Positions 25,701-38,690 are shown, counted from the stretch's first letter. The stretch: 64,000 bases of DNA from Cerrena zonata (GCA_038087015.1 JASBNA010000068.1:62001-126000); one strand, 5' to 3'. The notes: a model not told the origin generated them from the letters alone. A program made the numbers and translations.

Positions 25701-27632
25701 CGAAGATTCTCGGCAATATATTCAGTGCGAGTTGATCTGGAAGCTGAGAAAGGCAGGATAAGTAGGTAGTTCTCCGTGTATATGGTTTACCGACAATGAC
25801 GGACAACGCCAAATCCTCTCCGATTCCGTGAGCACATAACATTTTCGGTACCTGTGTAATTCTAGGAAAGGCGGAGATCATAATCACGATGATAATTTGC
25901 GCAGTTGAACATCTCGTATTTGGTTCGGCCAACTGTCGCGCCCGCTAGATCATCATCTGAGATTTGTATCAGCTTGGTTAAGAGCCGAGGATCAGCATCT
26001 ATGACACAGACTCAGGGTTTATGGATGTCGGAGAATAGGAAGGCCTGAAGATCCTTTGAGGATGGCGATCAACTGTCATCAAGTGGAATTCCAAACCTGG
26101 GATGTAATGAAATGGGTGAGAGTTTATGTCTCGTACATGAAACAAATGATAGAGTTTGGCAAAGGAAGTTAAGGAGGGTATCTGCTATTTCATATCTTGA
26201 ATATTGACAGTAACGAGGTTATGATGGTCTATGGTGGCGTACCAGTGTGAGATAATTTTGCTGACCAGGACACGAGGTCGTAATATGCGCCCTCGTGAAA
26301 TAGAATAGGAATAGTAACCAAAGAGCCAAGTATAAACCCTCGGCGGAGAAAGGTTTGCGATGTTTGAATGGTGATCGACGAGCGCATGACAAATGAGATG
26401 GGGCGACAAATCATGTGTGATGTTCAGCGGGATAGGTGCAGTAGAGGATCATCATCATACCTAACTGCCCATGCTTGGATGCCGCTACGCAAAATCTTAG
26501 TAGTGCTACCTTCACGAGTTGACCAAATCGAAGTCGAACCGCCGGGTGGACGATACTATAATTTTAAGTTTGTCAGAGGATGATCGTAAGAATCAAATCG
26601 GAAGTCTTGGGCGTGGGGTTGGCGTGGAATAGGATAGGGGGGTTCGTAATTTGAGTATTAGAAAAGTTCCGTAAGTGGGGAAATTGAACTGGGTCAGGGG
26701 GTCCCTGGTGAAGCTTAACTTGAATGACTGAATAAACACGAGTGGGCCTGCTGGCAAACTTGTTCTACTACACCCATGTCCGCTGTCCTTTCCTCTAAAG
26801 GTCGTACCCTGAGGTCGGGGAAATTTTCACCTCTGCAGCGAAGAATCAGGCTGTCTTGATTGCAGCCCATAGAAGTCCCCACCAGTGACACCTAGCTGGG
26901 CGGACCATGTCAGTTATGCAGGTTGCCTGAATGGGAATGTCGCCGTGGTCTACGACGACGGGACGGGTCATTGGTGAGCCAGGTGCCTGCTCTTGAATAC
27001 ACAAACTGCATGCACTGATCCTCGAGCCTCAGTGATTAGAGCAAGGTTTGAGCTGAGCTATAGAGATAACGACCTCTTCTTAGATGATGCTGTGCATTTG
27101 TCAAGCACGTTTCCGGGAACTGCATACCCTTCAACGTGCTTGATAGCTGAACACATCAAGCCGTACTGACCGGCACACTATTGCAAAAGGTATAAATCGA
27201 TGAATGGGCAGGAATGGACCCGCTGTCCCACTAGAATGCACGAAGTCCAGAGCTGTGAAAGTTCTCGGTGCGTTACACATGGAGGGCTGTGAAAGTGACG
27301 TATGGGTGCTTACAGACCCGGGGTAATGTTTTTCTTTTTAAGACGGGTGAGTTCAGGGTACTGATGAGGGTGTTGCATGACGAGCAATAGAACGCGATTC
27401 CTTTCCAGTGTCATTATTCAGAGCAGCGATAACACAGTGCGTGAATATTGCCGTGCAGGGTGGGATGGTCACGGCTGTCACGAGGCGGTGACTGATATGT
27501 GACAGTGCGCTTAGATAATCGCCACCTATCCAACTGATCTTTTGGATTGATCGGCATTGCCCGAGTGTCCTTAAGAATCGAGTGCCTCTGCTTTCTCTCT
27601 CCACCACTCTCTTTCTCTATCACTCATCCACC
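22718..27632. other. 4.9 kb without a convincing gene
   Basis: Both strands have only short open frames. On the minus strand, scattered pieces (a stretch at 25642-25932 with AQIIIVIMISAF, and one at 26229-26414 with ILFHEGAYYDLVS) have a faint resemblance to DUF6533 exons and could be a decayed third copy. The block 23020-23411 is open in three frames but matches nothing I know. The last 250 bases before 27633 lead into the cyclophilin gene. Coding density in this block is clearly lower than in the following 10 kb. Confidence 0.3.
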
Positions 27633-28352
27633 ATGTCCAACGTTTTCGTGCGTCCTGACCGTGTTCCTACGTTCTGTTGAGTCCTACTAATCTCCCGCAA
27701 ATAGTTCGATATCACCATCGACAACCAGCCCGCTGGCCGTATCACCTTCAAACTGTATGATGATGTAGTTCCTAGAACCGCAAAGAACTTCCGTGAGCTC
27801 GCCACCGGCCAACATGGTTTCGGTTACTCGGGCTCGTCTTTCCACCGTATCATCCCCAACTTCATGCTTCAGGGTGGTGACTTCACCCGTGGTAACGGTA
27901 AGCACAGATAGCGTAGTGATCGATGTCCCATTAAGCAAACCGCGGTCTCATGTAGGTACCGGCGGAAAGTCAATCTACGGCGAGAAATTCGCTGGTACGT
28001 CACTATCATATATCCTGCGCCACAATTGACGAGGTGCTGATTGGATCGCGTAGATGAGAACTTCCAGCTCAAGCACACCAAGCCTGGTATCCTCTCCATG
28101 GCTAACGCTGGAAAGAACACCAACGGTTCGCAGTTCTTCATCACCACCGTCGTCACTTCTTGGCTCGATGGTGCTCATGTCGTCTTCGGTGCGTTTTCCC
28201 AACTCCTCGATTCCGATCATGACTGATCACCTTTTTTCAATGCAGGTGAGGTCGTTGACGGTTTCGATCTCGTCAAGAAGATCGAGGGTTACGGTACTGC
28301 TGCTGGAAAGCCCAAGGCTACCATCACCATTTCCGCCTCCGGCACCGTCTAA
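27633..28352 (+). CDS. Cyclophilin A-type peptidyl-prolyl isomerase
   Basis: Cytosolic peptidyl-prolyl cis-trans isomerase and probable cyclosporin A target. Five exons (27633-27647, 27705-27897, 27956-27994, 28054-28188, 28246-28352) give a compact single-domain protein of about 162 residues, the usual length. Conserved motifs: [75 protein letters not shown], and [10 protein letters not shown] with the cyclosporin-binding Trp; it ends [10 protein letters not shown]. The catalytic Arg of FHRIIP and the Phe and Met of FMLQGGDF are present. It lacks a signal peptide or mitochondrial presequence, so it is the cytosolic form. The first exon is only 15 bases long, as in many basidiomycete copies. 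Confidence 0.96.
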
Positions 28353-28466
28353 AATACCTTTTTTTGCATGTTCCTAGCTACTTAGCCACATGGACTGCGT
28401 TTGGGGGAGTGGAATCGTTTCCAGAGAAGTCAAAGATAAACATTATAATGTATTTTTGAGCTGTTA

Positions 28467-28865
28467 CTACCATCGAGCGTTTGCTTTATCCGTCCCTCTG
28501 AGTCCAATTCTATGGTCTGTTGTATGCGCATAGAGTGACCTATGATACGAGCGACTTTGAATGACATCGACCATCCCTCGGTGGTTTCTCGAAGTGATCG
28601 ACGGCGGTACACGTAATAAGGCGACTAGCAGTACACCCGAGATTACGATCACCCATAGTACGACGGTGCTAATGGACTCATCTTCACTTATAATGTCGCC
28701 ATAACGCCGTAGCAGATACACTCCCGCGGCACAGGAATGTACGGAGAATGCAATTGCTAATACTAAATGTGTTTTCGGATCTTTCTCAGGCAGAAACGCG
28801 TGTGCTATCTCTGCTATCTTAGACTGCTGCTTTCCTAAACTTGCTCTAGAGGACTGAGTAATCTC
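28467..28865 (-). CDS. Small membrane protein, unknown, 5' end unresolved
   Basis: Open frame with two clear hydrophobic helices: HLVLAIAFSVHSCAAGVYLL and STVVLWVIVISGVLLVALL, separated by a polar loop (RRYGDIISEDESI). A basic tail ends in KANARW with a stop at 28467. The frame is open back to about 28865 but has no ATG there, so a short upstream exon or a later start is needed. It lies between the cyclophilin 3' end and the divergent permease gene at 28943. No family was recognised. A real gene is plausible from the hydrophobic pattern, but not proven. Confidence 0.4.
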   Translation of the reverse strand, partial: EITQSSRASLGKQQSKIAEIAHAFLPEKDPKTHLVLAIAFSVHSCAAGVYLLRRYGDIISEDESISTVVLWVIVISGVLLVALLRVPPSITSRNHRGMVDVIQSRSYHRSLYAHTTDHRIGLRGTDKANARW

Positions 28866-28942
28866 TCATGCATGCGGCAGTGTACGTGTAGTCTTGGTAT
28901 CTACTAACATATTATCATAGAGAGCTATAGAAAACTGGAGCG

Positions 28943-31337
28943 ATGAGCTCAAAAGCTGGGTCGTCGAATGGTGTAGAGGTCACAGAAACTGAACCTCTGC
29001 TACGCGCCCGTGTTCCGACGACTGGAAATTACGGAATTGGAAGGACGGATGGTGATAGCGATGGCGACGTTGAGGAAGTACTTATTCAAGGGAATACGAA
29101 GGATTTGGACGAGGAGAACGTTGAGGATGAAATCATAGGTGTGTAACATAGTTATTCAGCTTTGCAAGGTCCTTCAAGTTACTTATATTGAGTGAAATTA
29201 GGAATACCCGGGAATTCTACTAATTCCGTTGCCGATGTGCCTGGAGAGAAGAAACGACTTGGTGAGTCCATACTTGAATCATCGGATGGTATAGCTAATC
29301 GAAATCGAAATCAAACAGGCGCAATCAGTGCTGCTTTCCTCATCTTCAACCGTGTCATTGGCACAGGGTAAGTTGTTTCTATTAACCCCTCCGTCTGGAC
29401 TTCATGAGTCTCACTCTAACTGACCGTCACATTTCTTAGAATATTCGCCACACCTAGTGTGATCCTTCGATCCTCAGGGAGCGTAGGACTCTCCCTCGTC
29501 CTCTGGCTCATCGGAGCTCTAGTCGCTGCATGTGGAACAGCTGTTTACATAGAACTCGGGACCGTAAGTGTTTAACCCTATACACTACAACCAGTGTTCA
29601 AACACCACAATCCTTCACGACTATAGGGTATACCAAGAAATGGAGGCGAGAAAAATTACTTAGAGTTTATCTATAGACGACCGAGGTTCCTTACTACATG
29701 CACCTATGCTATGTATGCTGTTCTAGTCGTGCGTATCATACACTCAATATCAACTTGGAATATAACATCTGACGCATATTTCTAGGGCTGGTCATCAGCA
29801 TCGACATCCGTATTCGGTGAATGTACGTATCACAGCCACCTTACTCTCGGTCCTAATTTTAACAGCAAATCCTTTAAAATAAACAGATGTTCTGCACGCG
29901 ATAAATCCCACTCACACACCTTCAACACTCGCCGTCCGCCTTATTTCTCTTCTCGCCATAACATCAGCTTTCCTGTTACATGGGAGTAAACCTGGATGGG
30001 GTCTAAAATTGCAAAATACACTTGGAGTATTCAAGCTGCTAATTTTGGCTGGTATGGCTTTGTCGGGGCTAGCAGTACTGGCTGGAGTGCCTGGCTTTCA
30101 TTTGGATGATGTGAGTCGACAGGAATACTTTTGTGAACTTATTGAATGCTTAATGTCGTCTATTAAAGCCACCAAAGAATTTTGAGTGGAATACGATGTG
30201 GAAAGGTAGTCTGAGTGGAGGTGCGAATGCGTTTGTTACTGGAATGTATAACGTAATTTGGTACGAATCGTACTCACTTTCGCCATCCCTCACTTTGCAT
30301 TATCTAACCTGCTCTGGGTTGCTACTTCTAGGTCATTTATCGGATACTCAAACGCCAACTACTCCCTCTCCGAAGTAAAGAACCCAGTTCGATCAATGAA
30401 AATCGCCGCTCCATTGGCCATGATCTCAATCTCAATCGTCTACTTTCTCGTCAACATCGCTTACTTCGCCGTAGTCAGCAAAGAGGAAATCCTGGGTAGT
30501 GGTCGAATCGCTGCTGCGTTATTCTTTGGTAGGTTATGGGGTCCGCAAACAGAACGCGTAAGTTTGTATCTCTGGCATCAAATTGGGGTCTATCCATTGA
30601 CATTTTGTGTTCTAGATCTTAAGTGGTGTCGTTGCTATGTCTATCCTAGGCAACATCCTTGCTGTACTCTTCTCAATGGGGAGAGTCGTACAAGAACTGG
30701 GGAAGGAAGGCATCTTACCTTTCTCCTCATTTTTTGCAAGCAACAAACCTTTCGGTGCACCTATGGCTGGGTTGTTCGAACAATGGGCGATCAATTCGCT
30801 ATTGGTAGCATTTGTACCAGCAGGCGATGCATACCATTTCATGTTGAACTGTGCGTCTTTACCTACTTCGAACTCTCCATCTTGATTGACTTTCTTGTTT
30901 TTCGTAGTGTCTACCTACCCGTGCTCATTAATCAACATGACCGTTTCCGGAGGATTATTGCTTCTTAAATCCTCAGTTCTCAAATATGAATGGGATCCAC
31001 CATTTAAATCATGGTGGTTCACAACGTGCCTTTTCTTCCTCTCAAATATCTTCTTGGTCGTCGCGCCTTGGATCCCTCCCGCAAGAGGATTCCAACCCTA
31101 CGAAACGTTACCATACTGGGCGAGTAACTTTTGAATCTATTTTTGAGCCTTGAATTTAACGGTTTGTGATTATAGCTCCATACTCTGGTAGCTACGTCAA
31201 TCTCAGTGCTGGGCGTACTGTATTGGTATGTTTGGTCTGTGCGGTTACCTGCAAGAGGACACTATCGTCTTGTTCGTCAACAAGTTGTTCAGGACGACGG
31301 GTTGACTCGCACTGTAGTTAAGAAAGTGGCCCTTTGA
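28943..31337 (+). CDS. Mup1-like amino-acid permease (APC family)
   Basis: Twelve-helix plasma-membrane transporter of the APC superfamily, closest in feel to fungal high-affinity methionine permeases. After an acidic cytosolic amino terminus (VEEVLIQGNTKDLDEENVED), exons read GAISAAFLIFNRVIGTG|IFATPS, the helix 1 break motif of APC carriers, then SLVLWLIGALVAACGTAVY, GIPRNGGEKNYLEFIYRRP, SFIGYSNANYSLSEVKNP, MSILGNILAVLFSMGRVVQE and SLINMTVSGGLLLLK. The last exon, after the AG at about 31178, reads LHTLVATSISVLGVLYWYVW and ends KKVAL at 31337. At least ten introns. Substrate is by family analogy only. No frameshift was noticed. Confidence 0.88.
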
Positions 31338-32590
31338 GGGCCGAGATTATATAGTTCTCTTCATATTGATTAGGATTTATTGTATAAGTACGTATTCCGT
31401 GATGCTTACATATATAGAGATGAAGTCCATAAATACTCGAGGACATCGATTATCATGATGTCCTTGGACTGGTCATGAGTCTCACTGCAACGCGAAGGAC
31501 TTGTATACTTACTTACTTGCTTCGATGGTCGTTAGGAGATCGCTGGAGCAGTTATTGGAAAAATATGGAGAATGGGGTTTCGGAGTGTCCTACTGAACTC
31601 CCGCCATTTTCCCACGCCTCAATATATATGCGTCTCGTTTTGAAGCACTGAAGCACTAAAGACCCACGATGTTAGGTTTGTATGGTTTCAAGAACTTATC
31701 TGGACCTTAAGTTGGTCTTGGATCAGGCTCACGGGACAGGGAGCTTGGAATGATATTTAAATGGTAGGCGACCTTCTCACCTCGGTCCACAATTATGTAT
31801 CACATATACTGACATTTTGTGATTAAGACATCCCGAATGGAATTTGACTTGGTGGGATATGTTTAGCACGCCTCAAACTTGTTCTATGCGGCGTACATTG
31901 TTATTCTGAGCCCCTTGTGCCCCCCGATCTGGCTATGTAGGTGTGCATTCCTCGGGATGACATAGACATTCAACCTGTCTCTTGGTCGTTGTTCAGCTTC
32001 TTCTGATCCGAATATACTGGAACTTCGACAATGAAGCAATACTGTTGTCCTTTAGGCCACAAGGGCTTCATGGCCGTTTGCTTCTCCAAGTCGCTCAAGC
32101 TGCTTTAAGTCTTAATTTACAAAGGCTGTACTCACAATGGGTGCAATATTTTTGAATCCAATTTCACATGGCTCTTAAGATAGTCTGGGCTCGGGAAGAC
32201 TGCTTAGTAGCAAGTACTATCGGCGGTAGCGTGGTATGTACCCTTTTGGTCAAGCGCACAGGCGTTGAAGATGCCTTCAATTAGCTTCACCTTGTACTAC
32301 CACATTCCCTTCCCACTCTTTCCCTTCACGTTGTATATACCACACCTCACGATCGACCGCATATCCCGGTCGGCAGGCAGCTTTTCACGCTGAAACAATC
32401 AAAACTGACTTCATAACCACAACCGACCTACTATCTCGTCCGGCAGCGCCGCAGTCGACTGGAGACCGCCGTCCCTGCGCCATAATACCGTACGCGAACC
32501 CTCGCGGAACCTTTTCTCTGAATTGCTACTTTCTATATCTCTTTCTCTGACAGTCATCTCTGAGCATACCCCAGTTTACGGAATCGCACT
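31338..32590. other. 1.25 kb intergenic region
   Basis: Both flanking genes point right, so this holds the 3' end of the permease and the promoter of the JAMM protease gene. I see no gene, repeat or RNA. The 250 bases before 32591 are CT-rich and include a possible TATATACC near 32334. Confidence 0.35.
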
Positions 32591-35045
32591 ATGTCGTACA
32601 ATAATCGTCGTACGCCGAGACACCGACCGGCTACTATACAGGAGCTCGCTGATCAAGCAAAGACTGATCTGGGTGATCCTCCTACTCAAGGCTTGAAGAA
32701 CTGGCTACGGTATGCTGAGAAGGCTCGGAAGAGTGGTCAGATATACAAAGACAGAGGGGACTATGAGGCTGCCTTTGTCGACTTTGCGAAGGCGGCAACT
32801 ATCGTGCTTGATCATCTCCCTCATCATCCGGAGTATACTACATTGCTCAATCTCGAGCAGAGGCGTAATCTAGGAAATGTACGTGTTCCAACCTTGTGCT
32901 TTTCACGTTATTTTTGGCTCTTTCATTTTTATCGTGTGCCCTTGTTGTCTAGATTCACTGACCTGTTATATTTATAGAATGGACAAGATATATTGCACCA
33001 ACTCGGTGAATGCAAGGTTGTTCTGGTGGAACGATATGAGGATTGGGTGAAGGGAGCCGGTAGCAGTCGTTCGTCGTCATCTGAACAGTCGTCTGAAGCG
33101 AGAGAAGACGCACTTCGACGTAAGAAGGAACAAGAAAGACGCGCTCTTGAGGATGAACGGGCCCAGCAAGCTATTGAGGCGACGCGTCAAGAACAAGAGT
33201 GGCAGCGGAATACATTAACTCGGAGACAAGCCGAAGAGGCGTCGTACTATGCTCGACAGACACCAAGTGATAACCGACGGAGAGATGACCAACGCGCACA
33301 GGAGGCTAGAGAACTTGCGGAACATGAACGGATTGCTCGAATTCATCGTGAAGAGGAGTCTCGTAGACAAGAAGCGGAGGATGAGGCATTGAAGAGACGT
33401 ATTTCTGATCGACGAGAACAAGAACAAGCTGGTATCTTACGGCGGCAACAAGAGGCAGACGCTGCAGCTCGTGCAGCTCGTCGAGATCATAATTATGGAC
33501 GTAACACTGCGCCGCCGGTTGTTCATGCAGATGCTAATGTTCCTGTTCATGCACCCCAACCGTCTCGCCCGGGTTCCAGTCAGGATGTGATCTTTGCTCC
33601 ATCATCTTCATACCTTGAACCTGGAGCTCCGCAAGCTATGCCTCTGGAGAGCCCGAATCGTTTGGATTATGATTCTTCGACTGATGCGGAGGGGACTGAG
33701 CCAAAGGCTCCATGGCAAAGAGGTCGACATGAGTCGGCAAATAACACTCCGACGCGAGCTAAACACGGGGGGTACGTGATGTCCCGATCAGTGTAGTCTT
33801 TGACAAACTGATCCTTTGTCCTTTAGAATCGTGTATCCTGTACCACTCACAACAACCTCTCCTGCGCCACCTGAACTTGGTCAAGTCGAGTATCCCAGGT
33901 TGATGTCACAGCACCAACTCAAACAGGGTTACGTTCCATCTCTACAATCTATGTTTTCGCATATGTCTATGGATGCACCAACATCGAGTTCTGCCCTACT
34001 ATTTGAAGCCAAACCCGATTCATATCCCGGACTCCCACATCATCCTGCCCAGTCGATATCATACCCGGGGATGCCCATTCCTAGTTCTATCCCGCATCCT
34101 CATCCTCTTCCACACCCACCGCCTCCGCTTTCTCATCCACATTCCCATTCCCCGCATGTTGGCCACCGCGGTCCTTCACCGTCAGGCGCAAGACCACCAC
34201 CTCCTCCCATCCCTCCAAAACAACCGATACAACCTGCTGTTCCTAATACCCCACGTATTATCAAAGGGAATGTAAAAGATCCCAACGTACGTGAACTGAA
34301 GAGTGTCAGACTACCGAGGGAATGTTTGCCGAAGTTCTTATCCATCGCGCGAATTAATACGCTGCAAAACCGGGAAACGTGTGGACTGTTACTTGGGAAG
34401 GACAAAGGGGACAAGTATGTGGTGACAACGTTGCTAGTACCGAAACAACATTCGACGAGCGATACGTGTACGATGGACGAAGAGGAGCTGGTTATGCAGT
34501 TTACGGAGGAAAGACATTTGATTACGTTAGGCTGGGTGAGTTCACGCTACGTTATCCGTAAATAACTGTCGTTGCTAACATGATATTATTAGATACACAC
34601 TCACCCGACACAATCTTGTGAGTACATTACTGGTGTATACTGATGTTAGCTGACGCATTTCCCTAGGCTTCATGTCATCTGTGGATCTACATACCCATTC
34701 TGGTTTCCAATGTATGCTTCCTGAATCTTTTGCTGTGGTCTGTGCACCTTCATCAACTCCAACGTGAGCACCATATCTGCAATCCTCGTCCGACAAGATC
34801 ACTTAAATGTGTTTGGATTAATAGGTTTGGACTCTTCCGCCTCACCGATCCGGGAGGTCTGCAAACTATCCTCAGCTGCAATGCTAAAGAGGCGTTTCAC
34901 CCTCATCCCGAGGTACCTATCTACACGGTACGTGACTTGCAAAGCCTGTCATTCGGAAGTTCGTTAATTTTTGCTTCTCCAGGATTGCGATAATAGCCAT
35001 GTTCAAATGAAGGATATATCGTTGGAGATAGTTGATCTGCGGTGA
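32591..35045 (+). CDS. AMSH/STAMBP-like JAMM deubiquitinase
   Basis: Zinc metalloprotease that removes Lys63-linked ubiquitin from endosomal cargo, acting with ESCRT (compare AMSH in animals, Sst2 in fission yeast). The amino terminus ([15 protein letters not shown], then [20 protein letters not shown]) matches the USP8-dimer/MIT-like helical domain. A long Glu/Arg/Gln-rich coiled coil and a Pro/His-rich disordered linker follow. The catalytic MPN+ domain begins at [19 protein letters not shown], with [20 protein letters not shown] carrying the Glu. The spliced JAMM motif is [19 protein letters not shown] (H-x-H..S-x2-D). Further exons read [12 protein letters not shown] and [11 protein letters not shown]; the last, [11 protein letters not shown], ends LEIVDLR. 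All metal and catalytic residues are present, so it should be active. Confidence 0.93.
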
Positions 35046-35388
35046 TTTCTTCTGCTTGCTTTTATGACCCTAGTTGCATGTTACCTATCATTTGTTATAT
35101 ATCTGCATGTTCCCGACATTACATCGAGTTTCTACGGATATGTTGACGTGAGGGTGAATGGAGAGATAATATTTGCTGAGTGAGAGAGACGCCCGCGGAC
35201 CAATCAGAATCGTGCCGTTATATCCCTATGGAGTTGAAACTCCGCCTGAAATCCGAAAGTTGGGTCATCTGTCCTGCTCGTCGTGTCTGTCGACGAGCAC
35301 ATTTATTCATTCACATCCCTCCACCTCCTCAAGCTCATCCCAGAGCTTGCTCACCATTCTCTTTACTCTTCCGAGGTAGCATCTCGCA
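35046..35388 (+). promoter_or_regulatory. Promoter of the complex I subunit gene
   Basis: A 343-base gap. It contains a CCAAT box at 35200-35204 (GACCAATCAG context), the binding motif of the HAP complex that in fungi controls respiratory genes. No TATA box was seen. Open frames here are short and not conserved. Confidence 0.45.
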
Positions 35389-38180
35389 ATGCTGCGGCTT
35401 GTGTCGTCAGCGAAGCCTACCGCGACAAGCAGGCTTGCGGTCGTAGTCCCTTCCTGTTCGTCCCGGAAAGGTTCGTGCAATTCACATATGTTTCTTTCCA
35501 TTGTCTTAAACCTTTTCTTTATTCACCAGGTCGCCGAACATTTGCCTCGACGTCGAAGAAGCAGGCAGACATCACTCTCACTGTCGATGGGAAAGAAGTT
35601 ACCGTTCCTCAAGGTGGGCACTATGATGCAATCTCCGCTAGACGTGTTACTGAGAGGTGTATTAGGCTCTGCTCTTATTCAGGCTTGTGAGGCTGCTGGT
35701 GCCAACATCCCTAGGTATGTCGTTTCCTACACGAATGCTCGAAGACGGCGCTCAATAATCCTTTAGGTTTTGCTATCATGATCGGTATGTCCGCATTCAT
35801 CTTATTCACAAAGCAGTTGGAATCTTATCACCACGCATGAAGACTTGCAATTGCAGGTAACTGCCGGTATGTATATCTCCTTATTGTATCTCGTATCCGT
35901 GTCTTATGATGTTCCATAGTATGTGTCTAGTCGAGGTCGAGCGGTCACCAAAACCCGTTGCTTCATGGTAAGTTGCTTGGGCGTTGATTTCTGCTTGTTT
36001 TCATGGCTCTCTTAGCGCGATGCCTGCCATGCCCGGTGCAAAGGTTTTTACCAACACACCATTAGTCCATGAAGCTCGGTACGTCCCCGACCATGTTACC
36101 TCCGCATTGTGGCGCTCACATCACATAGCGAGGGTGTCATGGAATTTTTGCTCTCAAACCATCCCTTAGATTGCCCCATTTGCGATCAAGGTGGTGAATG
36201 TGATCTTCAAGACCAGTCGATGCGTTACGGCGCTGATAGGACGCGTTTCCATGAAATTGCCGGCAAACGTGCTGTTGAAGACAAGGACCTCGGTCCTCTG
36301 GTCAAGACCTCTATGAACCGTTGCATTCAGTGTACACGTTGTGTCCGGTTCGCCAACGAAGTTGCTGGTGTGGAGGAACTTGGAACTACTGGTCGTGGAA
36401 ATGACATGCAGATTGGCATGTACGTGGAGAAGACGATGAACTCGGAGTTGTCAGGGAACATTGTCGACCTTTGCCCTGTTGGTGCCCTCACGAGCAAACC
36501 TTATGCCTTCCATGCGCGACCATGGGAACTCAAGCATACCGACTCTGTCGACGTAATGGACGCCGTTGGTTCGAATATTCGGGTGGACTCCCGTGGTGTT
36601 CAGGTCATGCGTGTACAACCACGACCGAATGACGATGTTAACGAGGAGTGGATTAGCGACAAAACCCGTTACGCATATGACGGTCTTAAATTCCAACGAC
36701 TTACCAACCCCCTCGTCAAACAGGGTGATAGGTTCGTCAATGCGTCATGGGAAGATGCCCTCTCAGCTATCGCTTCTGGATTCTCTCGTTCTGGTGCTAC
36801 CGGCGATGAAATTAAAGCTATTGCTGGTCATCTCGCTGATACCGAATCATTGGTCGCCCTCAAGGACCTTGTTAACAAGCTCGGTTCTGATAACGTTGCC
36901 CTCGACCATACTGGCGGACATGCAGCCCCCATCCATGCTGTCGACGTCCGTTCCAACTACCTCTTCAACTCAACAATCCCCGGAGTGGAGGAAGCTGATG
37001 CCATCCTTCTCGTTGGTAGCAATCCCCGACATGAAGCCGCTGTCTTGAACTCCAGGATACGAAAGAGTTGGTTGCACACCGGTCTGGAAGTTGGTTTCAT
37101 TGGCGAACGTGTTGATACCACCTACGGATATGACTACCTCGGTGCTGATGCCAAGGCTGTCGCTGACTTCGTTGCTGGAAAGGGCGAGTTCGCTGCTAAG
37201 TTCAAGGCAGCGAAGAAGCCTTTGATTATCGTTGGTAGTGCTTTGATTGAGCATGCTGATGGTGCAGCCGTCTACAATGCTCTTGCCAAGTTCGTCGAGG
37301 CGAACAAGGACCGTTTGCTCACCCCCGAGTGGAAAGGTTTCAGCATCCTTCAACGAGTAGGTCATCTTCTCTCTCATGATATGACATATGTGATCTAATC
37401 TTATTTCTCTTAGGCTGCTTCACGGTCTGCTGCGTACGATGTCGGTTTCGTTCCATCGAAGAAGGCTTCGACCACTAAGCCCAAATTTGTCTACCTTTTG
37501 AACGCCGACGAGGTTGACCCCAAGTCGATTCCTCAGGACGCTTTCGTTGTTTACCAAGGTCACCACGGTGATCTTGGCGCTCAACTTGCTGACGTCGTTC
37601 TTCCTGGTGCCGCTTACACCGAAAAGTCAACAACATGGGTCAACACTGAGGGCCGGTCGCAACTTGGCCGCGCTGCTGTCCCTCCTCCTGGTGCTTCGCG
37701 AGAAGACTGGAAGATCATCCGGTATGTGTTAGCTCCTGAGATAGATGTGAATGTTCGCTAACTAGGTACGAACAGCGCCATCTCTGAGACTATCGGCTCT
37801 CCTCTGCCATACGATGACGTTCTCAGTCTGAGAGATCGTATGTGGGAGATCGCACCTACCCTTGTGCGTTACGACGTCACCGAGTCCTACTTCCTCGGAA
37901 GTTGCTCTTGCTGGTCTGAAGACCCTCATTGCCGCTACCGCAAATGCCAAAGTCTCGGGGGCTCCTTTCAAGAAACCAATAGACAACTTCTACCAGACAG
38001 ATCCCATCTCGAGAGCGTAAGTGACTTTCCGAACTGTCTTGTCTTCTCGATTTAACTCAACTCAAAACTTTTTCGCGTTATAGATCTGTCACCATGGCGC
38101 AATGCACGAGGGCCTTTGTGAAGGGTGAAAACTTTGGATTCAGCGACTCGTCGAGTGCATCGGAAGCTGCGTACGCGTAG
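35389..38180 (+). CDS. NDUFS1: Complex I 75-kDa subunit (NADH:ubiquinone oxidoreductase)
   Basis: Iron-sulphur subunit of the mitochondrial NADH dehydrogenase matrix arm. A basic presequence ([20 protein letters not shown]) precedes [20 protein letters not shown]. Small spliced exons build [20 protein letters not shown] and [17 protein letters not shown], the 2Fe-2S ligands. The main exon has [36 protein letters not shown] and [15 protein letters not shown] for the 4Fe-4S clusters, followed by the molybdopterin-like fold without cofactor residues. The end reads [20 protein letters not shown]. At least nine introns; one exon is about 24 bases. Anomaly: at 37885-37890 one extra base shifts the frame. 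Upstream reads LVRYDVTES; the conserved continuation [17 protein letters not shown] is in the +1 frame. For such a housekeeping gene a consensus error is likely. Confidence 0.94.
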
Positions 38181-38690
38181 ATGAAATGTAGTTCGTTTGG
38201 ATCCTATTTTATTCTATCTCTCTTGTGTCGCAACTGTTCCTCGTGCTGTCATCGTACTCTTAATGAGACTAAGTCTAGATTGTTTCGGAGACAATACAAT
38301 TTTAAACCTGAGTGAAAGCTATGGGCTGTCGACATCTGGGACAATTCCTAAATATTGCATATGTAGTATCTCCAAGAAAGGTATAGATGAACGCAACGAG
38401 CACCGTTTCACCACCACCTGTAGACATGGTTGCTTCTTTCGCGCCATGTAGAAAATGATTTGGATAGAAGTATATTACTAGTGCTGTAGATTTTTGACAT
38501 GATGAGATGTTATGCTAAGATACACTGTGTTTGTAACTCTAAGATGGTTTAACGAAATTGCGCAGATAGATGGTAGATAGAGGAACGGGAGGCATTATGC
38601 GAGACGTACAAGGTCATGAACAGGGGGAGAGAGGAACAGTAATAAAGTCCATGAATATCATATTGATCTGAGAAGTCTAATCACATTTAT
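38181..38690. other. Convergent 3' spacer
   Basis: The gap between the 3' ends of the complex I gene (plus) and the ABC transporter (minus). It is AT-rich with no gene or repeat that I can see. Confidence 0.4.

Noticed and set aside
36566..37048. 160-codon alternative frame on plus
   Set aside because: Overlaps the complex I exon in another frame; the long exon frame carries the conserved protein.
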